This document shows positions 18,527 to 26,834 of a DNA stretch of 64,000 bases, piece by piece. The notes below the pieces were generated by a model. That model made no database searches. It was given only the letters and a program-made list of their open reading frames with translations, and was not told the origin of the DNA. Positions within the stretch are counted from its first letter, which is position 1. The number at the start of each line of letters is the position of its first letter. Source of the DNA: Paenibacillus sp. OV219. Lineage in GTDB: Bacteria; Bacillota; Bacilli; Paenibacillales; Paenibacillaceae. Where the stretch lies: positions 121,083 to 185,082 of the forward strand of contig NZ_FOCJ01000011.1 in NCBI RefSeq assembly GCF_900110075.1. Reading direction: 5' to 3'. The translations under genes were made by a program, and so were the position numbers.

Positions 18527-19771
18527 TTAGTGAAAGGTTTGAGCGATTGATTGTGTGTTACTTGCTGTGGAAGCATGGTTGCGAGCAGAAGCAGACGCCC
18601 ATAGAATGACTGCCAGCAAGAGCAGCGCTGTGCCGGCGAACAACCAACGCACCGAATCAGGTCCGTGCTGATCAAGAAACCAGCCGGCCCCTTTTGGCAG
18701 CAGCCCGCCGCCAATACCGCCGCATGCCATGAGCAGGCTGGTCGTCCTTTCAGTCATGCCGGGCGTCGCCCGATTGGCGAAGACGAGCGCTATCGCGAAC
18801 ATGCCAGACATCATGAAGCCGACGGCAAAAGCAAGCAAGAACGCAGATAATACACCTGTAAATACGGTCATCAGCACGAACAGAATCGCAGAGACGAAGC
18901 AGGTGACGATCAGGTACATCGAACCGCCGATTCGGTCCGCAATTTGGCCGGAGATTAGCCGCCCAATGACCATAGCGCCCCAGAACAAGCTGATGGCGAG
19001 TGTCGCCGACGATTCGGGCAAGCCGTTCGTGTTCACTAGCAGTGAAGGCAGGTAGTTGATATAGCTCATCTCCAGCCCGACGTAGACGAAGAAGAACAGC
19101 GCGCAGGAGGCGAGAATGATGCGCATCTGTGCTTTCGAGGTCTTCTTGTTGCCCGCGGACGCTTGCATGTCGTGACTAGCAGCGGCAGCTGTTTCTGCCG
19201 CTGCCGTTGTTTCTGCAGCTGGACGGTCGAGCAGCTTTGGCCACCAGATCAGCCATAGTACGAATGTTATGGCAGAGAGGATGCCGACGAAGCTGAAAGA
19301 TAGCTTCCAAAGCCCTGCTTGAATCAGCGCTGCGCCAGCGAAAGGAATGAGCAGCGCACCAACGCCGAAGAACGTTTCGACGCGGCTCATTGCCGTGTTG
19401 GCTTTCGCCCCCGAGTAGCCGATGATGAGCGAGCCGACGACCGCTTCCGTCATGCCAAGGCCTATTCCGGCAAAAGGAGCGATTGTCAGCATGATGCCCC
19501 ATGGCGGGAGCAGAGAGTACAGAAATTCAGGAATGATGATAAAGGCGATGGAAAGCAGCAGCACGAACTTTTTACCGCGTTTGTCAATGAGCCATGGCGC
19601 GAACAGAATGCCCACCATGCCGCCCAGGAATTGGTGCATAACGAGCTGACCGCCGTCGCTGTATTCAATGCCGTAAGCATGGACCATTGGTTCCATGACT
19701 GAGCCGATGACAAGCTGGCCGAGCCCGGTAATCAGATAGGCGATGCAGCCTAAGATGACAAGCCGTAACAT
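18527..19771 (-). CDS. major facilitator superfamily transporter
   Basis: The 414-residue protein has 12 predicted membrane helices in two halves, joined by a loop near residues 190-215 rich in Ala, Thr and Lys. The loop 2-3 motif appears as WLIDKRGKK and its counterpart in the second half as GQIADRIGG. I chose ATG 19771, which follows GTGAGGAG; the in-frame GTG at 19786 contains the binding site itself. The first gene of a two-gene operon with the esterase, it may carry acetylated sugars; the substrate is inference. Confidence 0.88.
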   Translation of the reverse strand: MLRLVILGCIAYLITGLGQLVIGSVMEPMVHAYGIEYSDGGQLVMHQFLGGMVGILFAPWLIDKRGKKFVLLLSIAFIIIPEFLYSLLPPWGIMLTIAPFAGIGLGMTEAVVGSLIIGYSGAKANTAMSRVETFFGVGALLIPFAGAALIQAGLWKLSFSFVGILSAITFVLWLIWWPKLLDRPAAETTAAAETAAAASHDMQASAGNKKTSKAQMRIILASCALFFFVYVGLEMSYINYLPSLLVNTNGLPESSATLAISLFWGAMVIGRLISGQIADRIGGSMYLIVTCFVSAILFVLMTVFTGVLSAFLLAFAVGFMMSGMFAIALVFANRATPGMTERTTSLLMACGGIGGGLLPKGAGWFLDQHGPDSVRWLFAGTALLLLAVILWASASARNHASTASNTQSIAQTFH

Positions 19772-19977
19772 TTTATTTCTCCTCACTGGGGTTACTGGAA
19801 TGCGTAACAGACTGTCTCCACCATACCATAATTGGGAATGGGGGACGATAGGGAAAGAGAGTTATTGAGGTGCTGCCCACCGTCGACCGGTCCTCGACAA
19901 CCGCCGACCAGTCCCCGCCAATCCCCGCCTGTTCTCCGCCCACCGCCAAACAGTATGCGCCCACAACCACCTCCACC

Positions 19978-20111
19978 TGTAACGGAACGTAAAGCGCTTA
20001 TTGGGCGAGAAATCGAGCAGAAGCACTTTTGTGCTGAATAACGCTTCTAGGGTCCGTTACAGAAATTCAGTCTGTATTTCGGACCAAATAAGGCTATCGA
20101 GTTCCGTTAGC
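19978..20111. repeat. intergenic repeat cluster A (three copies of the 25-nt module)
   Basis: Three copies of GYTAACGRA-(9 nt)-CSTTATT lie here: one on the plus strand (19978-20002, variant ending GCTTATT) and two inverted (20037-20061 and 20087-20111). The region 19772-20130 carries no gene. Two further clusters lie at 25694 and 36820. Confidence 0.75.
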
Positions 20112-20125
20112 GATGGCGTACGGTG

Positions 20126-20160
20126 AAAAAAAGAACCCGCACTTCGCAGCGCGGGTTCTT
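20126..20160 (-). terminator. terminator of the Lhr-type helicase gene
   Basis: AAGAACCCGC (20131-20140) pairs perfectly with GCGGGTTCTT (20151-20160). On the minus strand the stem runs into a T tract, five bases after the helicase stop. Confidence 0.85.
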
Positions 20161-20165
20161 CTCAT

Positions 20166-23100
20166 TTATCGCAGATTACTCGGCCACAAGACGAGCGAGC
20201 GATTGTCGCGCTCGGCACCCAACGCCCGCAATGTCTCTGCGGCTGCGGATTCGATGATGGGCTCACCGTTCCAACGTTCGATCCTAATCTTACTCAGCTT
20301 CTGTTGGCGAAGCAGCGTGCGGAAGATATCCTTCAGCGGAGCTGCATGGTCTGCTTCTGCTGCGGGCCAATCTGAATCTCCGCTGTTGGAGCTATCGCCG
20401 CTGCTAGCCTGAGGAAGCTCCACTATGTTTCGTCCGTTGTTCTCCAACCAGTAGCGCCAGCGTCCATGTTGGAGAACGAGGAAGTTGCCGCTTTTGCGAG
20501 CGAAGCTAGTAGCTTTGCCAGCGGAAGGCCAACCGGAGGCGAGGCCGAATGGATTGGCGGGATCGGTCGAGGAAAGCACCGTAATCGTGTCGCTCTCCAG
20601 GTTGATCATCGGCTGGCGGACCGCGTCAATATGCTCACGCCTTGCAAATTGCAGCGTCTGCACGCCCTGCACGAGCAAGCCGCGCGTGACGACACCCCAT
20701 TGCTCAAGCTGCTTGAGCACTTGGAGCAGCTCATCCCAGCTGAAAGGGGACAGCTGCTGCACAAGCTCTTTGGACACGATGCCGAAGCTGTCCAGCAGAT
20801 GCTGCGTCCAGTGCAGCGCCGACTCCGACAGGTCGGACGTAACAGCGCGCAGCTCGGCGGCGCCTAGCGTCTGGGCGGCAATGTTGCCAGAGTTTTCGTT
20901 AGCGTGAGCCTCGCTGACTAGGTGGACGGACGCCTCAGCGGCACTGCGCGGCGTACTGCCGGCTGTGGTCGGGCGGTGGGCGCTGCCGCCCATTGCTGCA
21001 TCGTCGCCTGATGGATCGGCGAGTGAGCCGGTCGAGTACCAGCGCCCAAGGCCAGATCCGGTCCGTGCGAGCTGTTTGCCCTTCGTGAGCAGCTGCAGGC
21101 GCAGCGGTGCGAACTGGTCGTTGGAGACCGCGCCTTCCCAGACGAGCTCGAGCAGTTCCTCCAGCAGCTCGGAAGGTACTTTGCCATAGTCGCGACTAAG
21201 CCGCGTCAGGAAGCTGGCGCCGCCATTCTGTAGCAGCCCAAGCAGCTGCGGGTGCTTCGTGCCTGACGCAATCCAAGCTGCGCCGGATTGCGCAATGATC
21301 GGCGCATACAGCGGCTTCGACTCGGTAAGGAAGAAGGCGATTTTGCCTTCTTTCTCCGATTCTTCCTTGCGTCCGAGCCAGATCACTTCGCCTGATGCGC
21401 ATAGCAGATCCAGATCCTCTTTCCGGTAGCCAGTTACGCGGGCTGGAAAGATGAGCGCTTCCCAGTGCGAGGCAGGGAGGAAGAAGCCCTGCAGCCGTTC
21501 AATGACGATACGCAAGCCGTCAATGCCGCTAAGCTGCGTGCCGGATAAGGCATGCTGGAGCGAGGACATATGCGCGCACCAGCGGATGGGGTCAACCGGT
21601 TCTGCCTGCTTGCGCGCCTGCTCTAGTGTTAATCGAATGAGCCGCTTCGCCACTTGACGGCTCGTCCATATCCGCTCCTCACCGCTCTCGGCGAACGGCG
21701 CTATCTCAGTCCGGTCAAGCGCGAGCAGCACGTCGGCGACATGCGCCGCGTCGCTCACAGACAAACGCGGATACCGTTCCCGCAGCTCCGCTTCGGTGAA
21801 CGAAATCCGATTCTCCGCGAAGCGCCCGGCCACGAAGGCGATGGCCCGCTCGCTCTGAGGGAACTCGGCGTACAGCTCGCGTTCCTCGGCACAAATCCAG
21901 CGCTCTACGCCATCGGCCAGTGGCAGCAGCGCAACACGATCACTCGCCGCCAGCAGTCGTAACCACTCATCGACCTCGCCGCCGCCCGCGATAGCAATAA
22001 GCTCGTCCACGCTCATGTCGCCACGCCGCTTCAGCAGCGTGTACAGCTCATCGGCGTTCGCTGGAATGAGCTGGCCGGCTTCGAGCCGGTCCTGCTCCGC
22101 CCGTGCAATTTCAGGATCGACCGCCCGCTGAACGGCATCCTCGCCGAACAACTCACCCGCGAGTGATTTGCTGACGCTAAGCAGCTGCAACTGGGTCGCC
22201 TCGCTAAGCCCGTCGCCCTCATACAGCAAGGAGTTGGCATAGTCGGCCAGAAACTGTACGGCAAAAGGCGAAGGTGCCTGCGATTCCTTAACCATAACCT
22301 CAATATCTCCAGAAGCAATTCCTTCGAGCATCTGCTTGAGGCCCTTCGTATCGAGGTACTCATGCAAACATTCCCGCATCGCTTCCTGCAAGTAGGGGAA
22401 TTGATCCGCGTAAGGGAGCGACTGCTTCAGCAGCTCCTCGCAGCGAAACCGCTTTTGCCACATCGGTGTCCGTGTAAAGCTGCGCGAGAGCAGCAGCGAC
22501 GTCTCTGCAATCCGGCGAAAAGCTATCGCGAGCAACGGAGAACCCGTAATCGCCTCTGTAAGCAGCGATTCTAGGCTGCCCGCGGTGATCTGCCACAGCG
22601 TCTGGAGCCATGAAGCGTTCCATTCCGGCACAACCAGCTCAATGCCGTTGTCTTTGGCGTTGCCGTAGACACCATAGGGGAGTAGGCGCTCAAAATGCCG
22701 CTGAATAGCCAACAGCCAAGTCCGGTTCAGACGCCGCCCATACGGATTATGAATAATGATCCGGGTCTGATTCATGAGATCCCGGTAGTGTTCAATAATG
22801 ATGCGCCGAGATGTCGGGATACCAAGCGCCCGGTGCTGTGCGCGAATGAGATCAATCAGCTCAGAAGCAGCATAGGAGTCAAGCCCATATTCCGTATCGA
22901 GCCAAGCCATTGTAGCCTGCTCACGTTCCCAAGCTTGTTGCTCATCATCCAATTGGAGCGCAAGCCGTACCGTCGACAGTTCCTCCAGAAACTCGCCGAG
23001 CTGGATGCCGATCTCATAACTTCGGCTGCTCGCCTCCGCGTTCCAGAACGGAATTTCACTGAAGCGGTTCGGTGCTTCTTTGACATATACACGGTCATTG

Positions 23101-24881
23101 TCGATGCGACTGATCATCCACGAGCTAGTGCCGAGCTGGAAGACGTCGCCGACGCGGCTTTCTGAAATATATTCTTCATCGAGTTCACCCAGCAGGCTGC
23201 GGCTGTCCAGATGATGAACCGGATAGGCGGAGGTTGACGGTATTGTGCCTGCGCCTGTTATGGCAGCCATTGCCGTATTGGCGCGTTTATGCAGCCGATC
23301 TGCGCTGCGGTCCCAATCCATGAGCGGGCGGGCAAAAGGGTAAAATCCCGTCAGCACCTTCAGCGCTGCTTCCAACCGCTCGCGCGGAAAAGTCCGGTAG
23401 CATTCGCTGCCAGCGATGAGCTTATGCAATTCGCCCACCGACATATCTGCGGCAGCGACCATCGAGGTCATATGCTGCGACAGCACATCGAGCGGCTCAT
23501 GCGGCAGGACAATCGCTTCAATGTCGCGCCGTGCAATGTCGCGGCAGATCACTGCCGCTTCTGGCAGTTCGCTTCGCTGCCTTGCAACGATAAAGCCGCG
23601 GCTGACGTCGCCGACAGAATGGCCTGCGCGCCCGATGCGCTGAATGCCGGCTGCTGCGGCTTTTGGCGAGTCGACTTGAATAACGAGGTCGACGTGGCCA
23701 ACGTCAATACCGAGCTCGAGCGAGGAGGTAGCGACGAGGCAGCGCAGCTCGCCCGCCTTCAGCATCCGCTCGACTTCAAGCCGCCGCTCGCGCGCGAGAC
23801 TGCCGTGATGGGCGCGCGCCATCTCATAGCCGGCGTGCTCGTTCAGCCGCAGCACGAGCCGCTCGCACATGCGGCGGCTGTTCACGAACAGGAGCGCGGA
23901 GCGCGCGCCGTCCATCAGCGCCATCATCCTCTCGATGATGGGCTGCCACACACCGTCGCGTGTGCGCGCAGGGCGGCTCAGGTCCGGCATCGTAACGCGG
24001 ACCTGCATCTGCTTCGTCATCGCGCTCTCGACGATGACGACAGGCCGTTGCGCATAACTCAGTGGATGCGCAAGCCGCTCTTCACGCCCGCCCGGCACCG
24101 CATCGCCGATCACCGTGCCCAGTGCTTCGGAGCCCGATGCTCCACCGGGCTCCACTCGTAGCGGCGTCGCCGCTCGAGCCGCGCCTAATCCCCGCGGCTC
24201 CCAGCCGCCCAAGAACCGGGCTACGCGCGACAGCGGTTTTTGCGTCGCCGATACACCGATGCGCTGCACCGGCCTCGCCGCGAGCGCGGTCAGCCGCTCA
24301 AGCGACAGCGATAGATGCGCGCCGCGCTTGTCGCTGGCAAGGCTATGTATCTCGTCGACAATTACCGTCTCGACCGTGCCGAGCATCCCTCGTCCTTTGT
24401 CCGAGGTCAGCAGCAAATAGAGCGACTCCGGCGTCGTCACTAGGACGTCCGGCGGTCTCTTCGCCATGCGCACCCGTTCACCGGGCGGAGTGTCGCCCGT
24501 ACGAACAGCGGAGCGGATGGAGGGCCAATCCCGGCCCTGCTCACCAGCAAAGCGCTCAATCTCATCCATGAAACCGACGAGATGGTGATGAATATCATTG
24601 TTCAGCGCTTTAAGCGGCGTAATATAGAGCACTCGTACGCCTGGCGCTAGACTGACACTGCGCGCAGCAGCATCTTCCTTCGCCAGTGCAATCCGATTGA
24701 TGCACGGTAACAGCGCCGCAAGCGTCTTACCAGAACCTGTCGGCGCAGCAATCAGCGTATGCTGGTCTTGCATAATCGAAGCCCATGCGTCCAGCTGAAC
24801 GGGGGTAGGCTCGCCGAAGCTGTGCGAGAACCAGCCGGCTAATGTATGGTGAAACCCTGCCGAAGCGAAGGGAGGTAGCAT
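20166..24881 (-). CDS. Lhr-type DEAD/DEAH-box helicase
   Basis: This 1571-residue protein has the size and order of the long Lhr helicases. Motifs: APTGSGKT (I) near residue 46, DEIHSLA (II) near 180, SATQKPLSR (III) near 213, a helicase C domain with RIGRAGHSVGD (VI) near 420, then the winged-helix and Lhr-specific C-terminal regions. Such enzymes translocate 3' to 5' on single-stranded DNA, unwind RNA-DNA hybrids and act in DNA repair. I chose ATG 24881 because AAAGGAG lies eight bases upstream; an in-frame GTG at 24908 contains that site. The upstream region is a 14-bp tandem array. Confidence 0.92.
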   Translation of the reverse strand: MLPPFASAGFHHTLAGWFSHSFGEPTPVQLDAWASIMQDQHTLIAAPTGSGKTLAALLPCINRIALAKEDAAARSVSLAPGVRVLYITPLKALNNDIHHHLVGFMDEIERFAGEQGRDWPSIRSAVRTGDTPPGERVRMAKRPPDVLVTTPESLYLLLTSDKGRGMLGTVETVIVDEIHSLASDKRGAHLSLSLERLTALAARPVQRIGVSATQKPLSRVARFLGGWEPRGLGAARAATPLRVEPGGASGSEALGTVIGDAVPGGREERLAHPLSYAQRPVVIVESAMTKQMQVRVTMPDLSRPARTRDGVWQPIIERMMALMDGARSALLFVNSRRMCERLVLRLNEHAGYEMARAHHGSLARERRLEVERMLKAGELRCLVATSSLELGIDVGHVDLVIQVDSPKAAAAGIQRIGRAGHSVGDVSRGFIVARQRSELPEAAVICRDIARRDIEAIVLPHEPLDVLSQHMTSMVAAADMSVGELHKLIAGSECYRTFPRERLEAALKVLTGFYPFARPLMDWDRSADRLHKRANTAMAAITGAGTIPSTSAYPVHHLDSRSLLGELDEEYISESRVGDVFQLGTSSWMISRIDNDRVYVKEAPNRFSEIPFWNAEASSRSYEIGIQLGEFLEELSTVRLALQLDDEQQAWEREQATMAWLDTEYGLDSYAASELIDLIRAQHRALGIPTSRRIIIEHYRDLMNQTRIIIHNPYGRRLNRTWLLAIQRHFERLLPYGVYGNAKDNGIELVVPEWNASWLQTLWQITAGSLESLLTEAITGSPLLAIAFRRIAETSLLLSRSFTRTPMWQKRFRCEELLKQSLPYADQFPYLQEAMRECLHEYLDTKGLKQMLEGIASGDIEVMVKESQAPSPFAVQFLADYANSLLYEGDGLSEATQLQLLSVSKSLAGELFGEDAVQRAVDPEIARAEQDRLEAGQLIPANADELYTLLKRRGDMSVDELIAIAGGGEVDEWLRLLAASDRVALLPLADGVERWICAEERELYAEFPQSERAIAFVAGRFAENRISFTEAELRERYPRLSVSDAAHVADVLLALDRTEIAPFAESGEERIWTSRQVAKRLIRLTLEQARKQAEPVDPIRWCAHMSSLQHALSGTQLSGIDGLRIVIERLQGFFLPASHWEALIFPARVTGYRKEDLDLLCASGEVIWLGRKEESEKEGKIAFFLTESKPLYAPIIAQSGAAWIASGTKHPQLLGLLQNGGASFLTRLSRDYGKVPSELLEELLELVWEGAVSNDQFAPLRLQLLTKGKQLARTGSGLGRWYSTGSLADPSGDDAAMGGSAHRPTTAGSTPRSAAEASVHLVSEAHANENSGNIAAQTLGAAELRAVTSDLSESALHWTQHLLDSFGIVSKELVQQLSPFSWDELLQVLKQLEQWGVVTRGLLVQGVQTLQFARREHIDAVRQPMINLESDTITVLSSTDPANPFGLASGWPSAGKATSFARKSGNFLVLQHGRWRYWLENNGRNIVELPQASSGDSSNSGDSDWPAAEADHAAPLKDIFRTLLRQQKLSKIRIERWNGEPIIESAAAETLRALGAERDNRSLVLWPSNLR

Positions 24882-24902
24882 CGCGAAGCTCCTTTGCCGT
24901 TT

Positions 24903-25070
24903 AATCACTTGTTCTTAATCACTTGTTCTTAATCACTTGTTCTTAATCACTTGTTCTTAATCACTTGTTCTTAATCACTTGTTCTTAATCACTTGTTCTT
25001 AATCACTTGTTCTTAATCACTTGTTCTTAATCACTTGTTCTTAATCACTTGTTCTAAATCACTTGTTCTA
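24903..25070. repeat. tandem array of twelve 14-bp units
   Basis: The unit AATCACTTGTTCTT is repeated without gaps: ten perfect copies (24903-25042) and two ending in A rather than T (25043-25070). The array begins 22 bases upstream of the helicase ATG and occupies its whole promoter or leader region. A 14-base period is not codon-compatible, and each unit carries stops on the minus strand, so it is not coding. Confidence 0.97.
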
Positions 25071-25242
25071 ATCCTGTTTCTCCCATTCTATCATCCTACT
25101 ATTCATCTTTTGTCAATTGATTCCTCTTTAGTCGGCTTTGAAGCCGCTGCGCCTAAAAAATATCCGGTCAGTTTCTGGATCATTCGACATAGAATTTATA
25201 AAAGTAGCCATCAGCCAAATAAGATCGGGAGGTATCTGCCCT

Positions 25243-25662
25243 ATGTCAGGATGGCGAGACAGCTTAGAGAAGCGCAGAGTAGAGTGGAGGAAGCTGGAGT
25301 ATGCAATGACGGATACGCTTGCGGGCAGGCGGGTGCTACGGGTTGCGGGACCGCGTTCGCCAAGGCTCACGACGCCGGTATCGAAGGCGATCCGGCAAGA
25401 AGAGCTAGCTGCTGTCGCGGAGACATTCGACGCTGGACTTGCTTGTTTCTGCCTAGGGGAACTATCGCCGCAGCAACGGGCGCAGTTCCTTCAGAACTGG
25501 CACTCGAGGCTTGCGACCGGCGCAACGGTTGTGATGGCTGATCGCCGTAGTGAGGGCTGCGCGACACCTGTGGAGCTGTATGATCTCTTCGCTCCGATTG
25601 GCATCGCGCTCGATGTCCAGGTCGGCCGCACGTTCTGGTGGGTCCGCTATAAACGCCGCTAA
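25243..25662 (+). CDS. short methyltransferase-like protein of unknown function
   Basis: The 139-residue reading starts at ATG 25243, ten bases after GGGAGG; an in-frame ATG at 25138 lacks a binding site. The chain resembles a class I SAM-dependent methyltransferase with the middle removed: LAGRRVLRVAGP near 26 sits where motif I would be but without its glycine pattern, then FDAGLACFCLGELSPQQ, WHSRLATGATVVMADRR and FWWVRYKRR. I infer a degenerate or shortened methyltransferase relative, possibly non-catalytic. It is divergent from the helicase gene across the tandem array. A TTTATAAA stretch at 25196 may be its -10 region. Confidence 0.5.
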   Translation: MSGWRDSLEKRRVEWRKLEYAMTDTLAGRRVLRVAGPRSPRLTTPVSKAIRQEELAAVAETFDAGLACFCLGELSPQQRAQFLQNWHSRLATGATVVMADRRSEGCATPVELYDLFAPIGIALDVQVGRTFWWVRYKRR

Positions 25663-25693
25663 CTAGAACCTGCAAGACGTTAAACGCTGAGCT

Positions 25694-25737
25694 GCTAACG
25701 GAACCCAATTGCGTTATTTCTTCTCCGGTCCGTTAGC
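25694..25737. repeat. intergenic repeat cluster B (one full module, one inverted half)
   Basis: GCTAACGGA-(9 nt)-CGTTATT at 25694-25718 is a full copy of the module seen at 19978 and 36820; TCCGTTAGC at 25729-25737 is an inverted half copy. Confidence 0.7.
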
Positions 25738-25804
25738 CCTGCGTGGGCCAGTTGGCAAGTAGTCGTCAGCGCTCAGTCAGCGGTCAGCAAGCGACAGCAT
25801 AAAC

Positions 25805-25844
25805 AAAAAACGAGCTCGCCTCAACTGAGGTGAACTCGTTTTTT
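25805..25844. terminator. bidirectional terminator
   Basis: AAAAAACGAG and CTCGTTTTTT flank an inner CCTC/GAGG stem, giving A and T tracts on both sides. It lies between the methyltransferase-like gene and the convergent NlpC/P60 gene. Confidence 0.85.
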
Positions 25845-25860
25845 GCTAGCAGGTACTAAA

Positions 25861-26358
25861 TTAATCGGAGTCTCCATCGCCTGGTTCATCTGACGGCTCG
25901 TCAGCGTATTTCTCATACGTTTGCGGGCTCATAACGCGGCGTGCAGTTACATAGCGTTTTGAATAGTAGGAATCACCTAGTGCACTAATCGTAACACCTT
26001 TGCTCGAAGATGCGTGTGCAAACTTGCCATCTCCAACGTAGATGCCGACATGCGAGATTCCTTTGCCAGTCGTATTGAAAAATACGAGATCGCCCGCAAT
26101 CAAATCTGCTTTCGCGATTTTCTTGCCGAGCTGTGCTTGCGAACGGGATGCATGTGGTATGCTGACGCCCAGTTTACCGTACACATACATGGTAAATCCG
26201 GAGCAGTCGAACCCTTTCGTCGTTGTTCCCGTGTAGGAATACGGGGTGCCGATCACATCATTGATGACACCTTCCATTTTGGATTCTGCAAAAACGCTTC
26301 CAACTTGGAATAATAGCAGCATCGCGAGAGCGATCAGTAGTGCGGAAATTTTTTTCAA
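25861..26358 (-). CDS. secreted NlpC/P60 peptidoglycan hydrolase
   Basis: The 165-residue protein starts with TTG at 26358, nine bases after GGAAGGAG. A signal peptide (MKKISALLIALAMLLLFQVG, cleavage after VFA) precedes a single NlpC/P60 domain with the catalytic Cys in FDCSGF near residue 50, His in SHVGIYVG near 101 and a second His in KFAHASSSKG near 113. These enzymes cleave D-Glu-meso-DAP links in stem peptides. The C-terminal 15 residues are acidic and disordered. There is no SH3 or LysM wall-binding domain. Transcription passes through a c-di-AMP riboswitch, as for many wall hydrolases in Bacillales. Confidence 0.93.
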   Translation of the reverse strand: MKKISALLIALAMLLLFQVGSVFAESKMEGVINDVIGTPYSYTGTTTKGFDCSGFTMYVYGKLGVSIPHASRSQAQLGKKIAKADLIAGDLVFFNTTGKGISHVGIYVGDGKFAHASSSKGVTISALGDSYYSKRYVTARRVMSPQTYEKYADEPSDEPGDGDSD

Positions 26359-26369
26359 AACAGGAAACT

Positions 26370-26525
26370 CCTTCCGGTGCCTGCGAGGTTAGCTGTGGGG
26401 TTCGGTTGAAGGCTCCCTATGATCACCTCTGGCATTCGCGTCTTGCTAAGCCCTTGCGAATGTCGGGATCAATTCACCCAGAATGGTTCCCCCGTTTCCC
26501 ATGAAAGGGAATTCGGCAAAATTTT
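26370..26525 (-). promoter_or_regulatory. c-di-AMP riboswitch (ydaO/yuaA class)
   Basis: On the minus strand the leader contains the conserved blocks in order: CCGAATTCCC, GGGGGAACC (26485-26493), GGGTGAATT, GGGAGCC, and CCGAACCCCACAGCTAACCT followed by CGCAGGC (26379-26405). These match the ydaO aptamer. The ribosome binding site of the NlpC/P60 gene (GGAAGGAG) directly follows the last block. In this class, bound c-di-AMP turns expression of wall hydrolases and potassium transporters off. Confidence 0.9.
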
Positions 26526-26624
26526 CTTTTCGAGGAAAAAGTATTCGATCATTTTCTCGGTTCTCCTTCCAAGTTCACAAGTTGTTCACAAATTAAAATT
26601 ATTAGAATGCAACCTTTTTGACGT

Positions 26625-26666
26625 CTAATTCGTTGGTGGGCCTGCGATTGAGCGGTTAATAGGCAT
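26625..26666 (-). CDS. candidate 13-codon small ORF with strong ribosome binding site
   Basis: ATG at 26666 reads MPINRSIAGPPTN and stops at TAG (26627-26625); AGGAGG (26672-26677) lies five bases upstream. The start and stop regions also form an 11-bp inverted repeat (CTAATTCGTTG at 26625 and CAACGAATTAG at 26679). No known peptide comes to mind. It could be a leader peptide or a chance reading. Confidence 0.3.
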   Translation of the reverse strand: MPINRSIAGPPTN

Positions 26667-26772
26667 ATATTCCTCCTGCAACGAATTAGAGAAATTTATG
26701 GCGAGAACTGTCTTGTAGAAAAATATGAGGGCGGCGACACAGGTGTCGGTTCAAACGCTTTCAGTGACATGC

Positions 26773-26808
26773 AAAAAAAGGGACCGCGACAATAGGTCGC
26801 AGCCCCTT
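26773..26808 (-). terminator. terminator of the membrane-protein/M1-peptidase operon
   Basis: On the minus strand GGGGCTGCGAC pairs with GTCGCGGTCCC around a five-base loop and runs into seven T residues. It lies 27 bases after the membrane-protein stop codon. Confidence 0.88.
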
Positions 26809-26834
26809 ACTCCATATTGATTACCCGCTATGCC

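Noticed and set aside
19800..19970. possible gene in the CCGCC-rich stretch after the MFS promoter region
   Set aside because: Short frames only, no ribosome binding site, low-complexity CGCC runs.
24903..25070. CRISPR-like array
   Set aside because: Units are 14 bp, contiguous and without spacers, so this is a simple tandem repeat.
26735..26748. CGACACAGGTGTCG dyad as an operator
   Set aside because: Six-bp arms are too common by chance and it lies in the 3' region of the membrane-protein operon.
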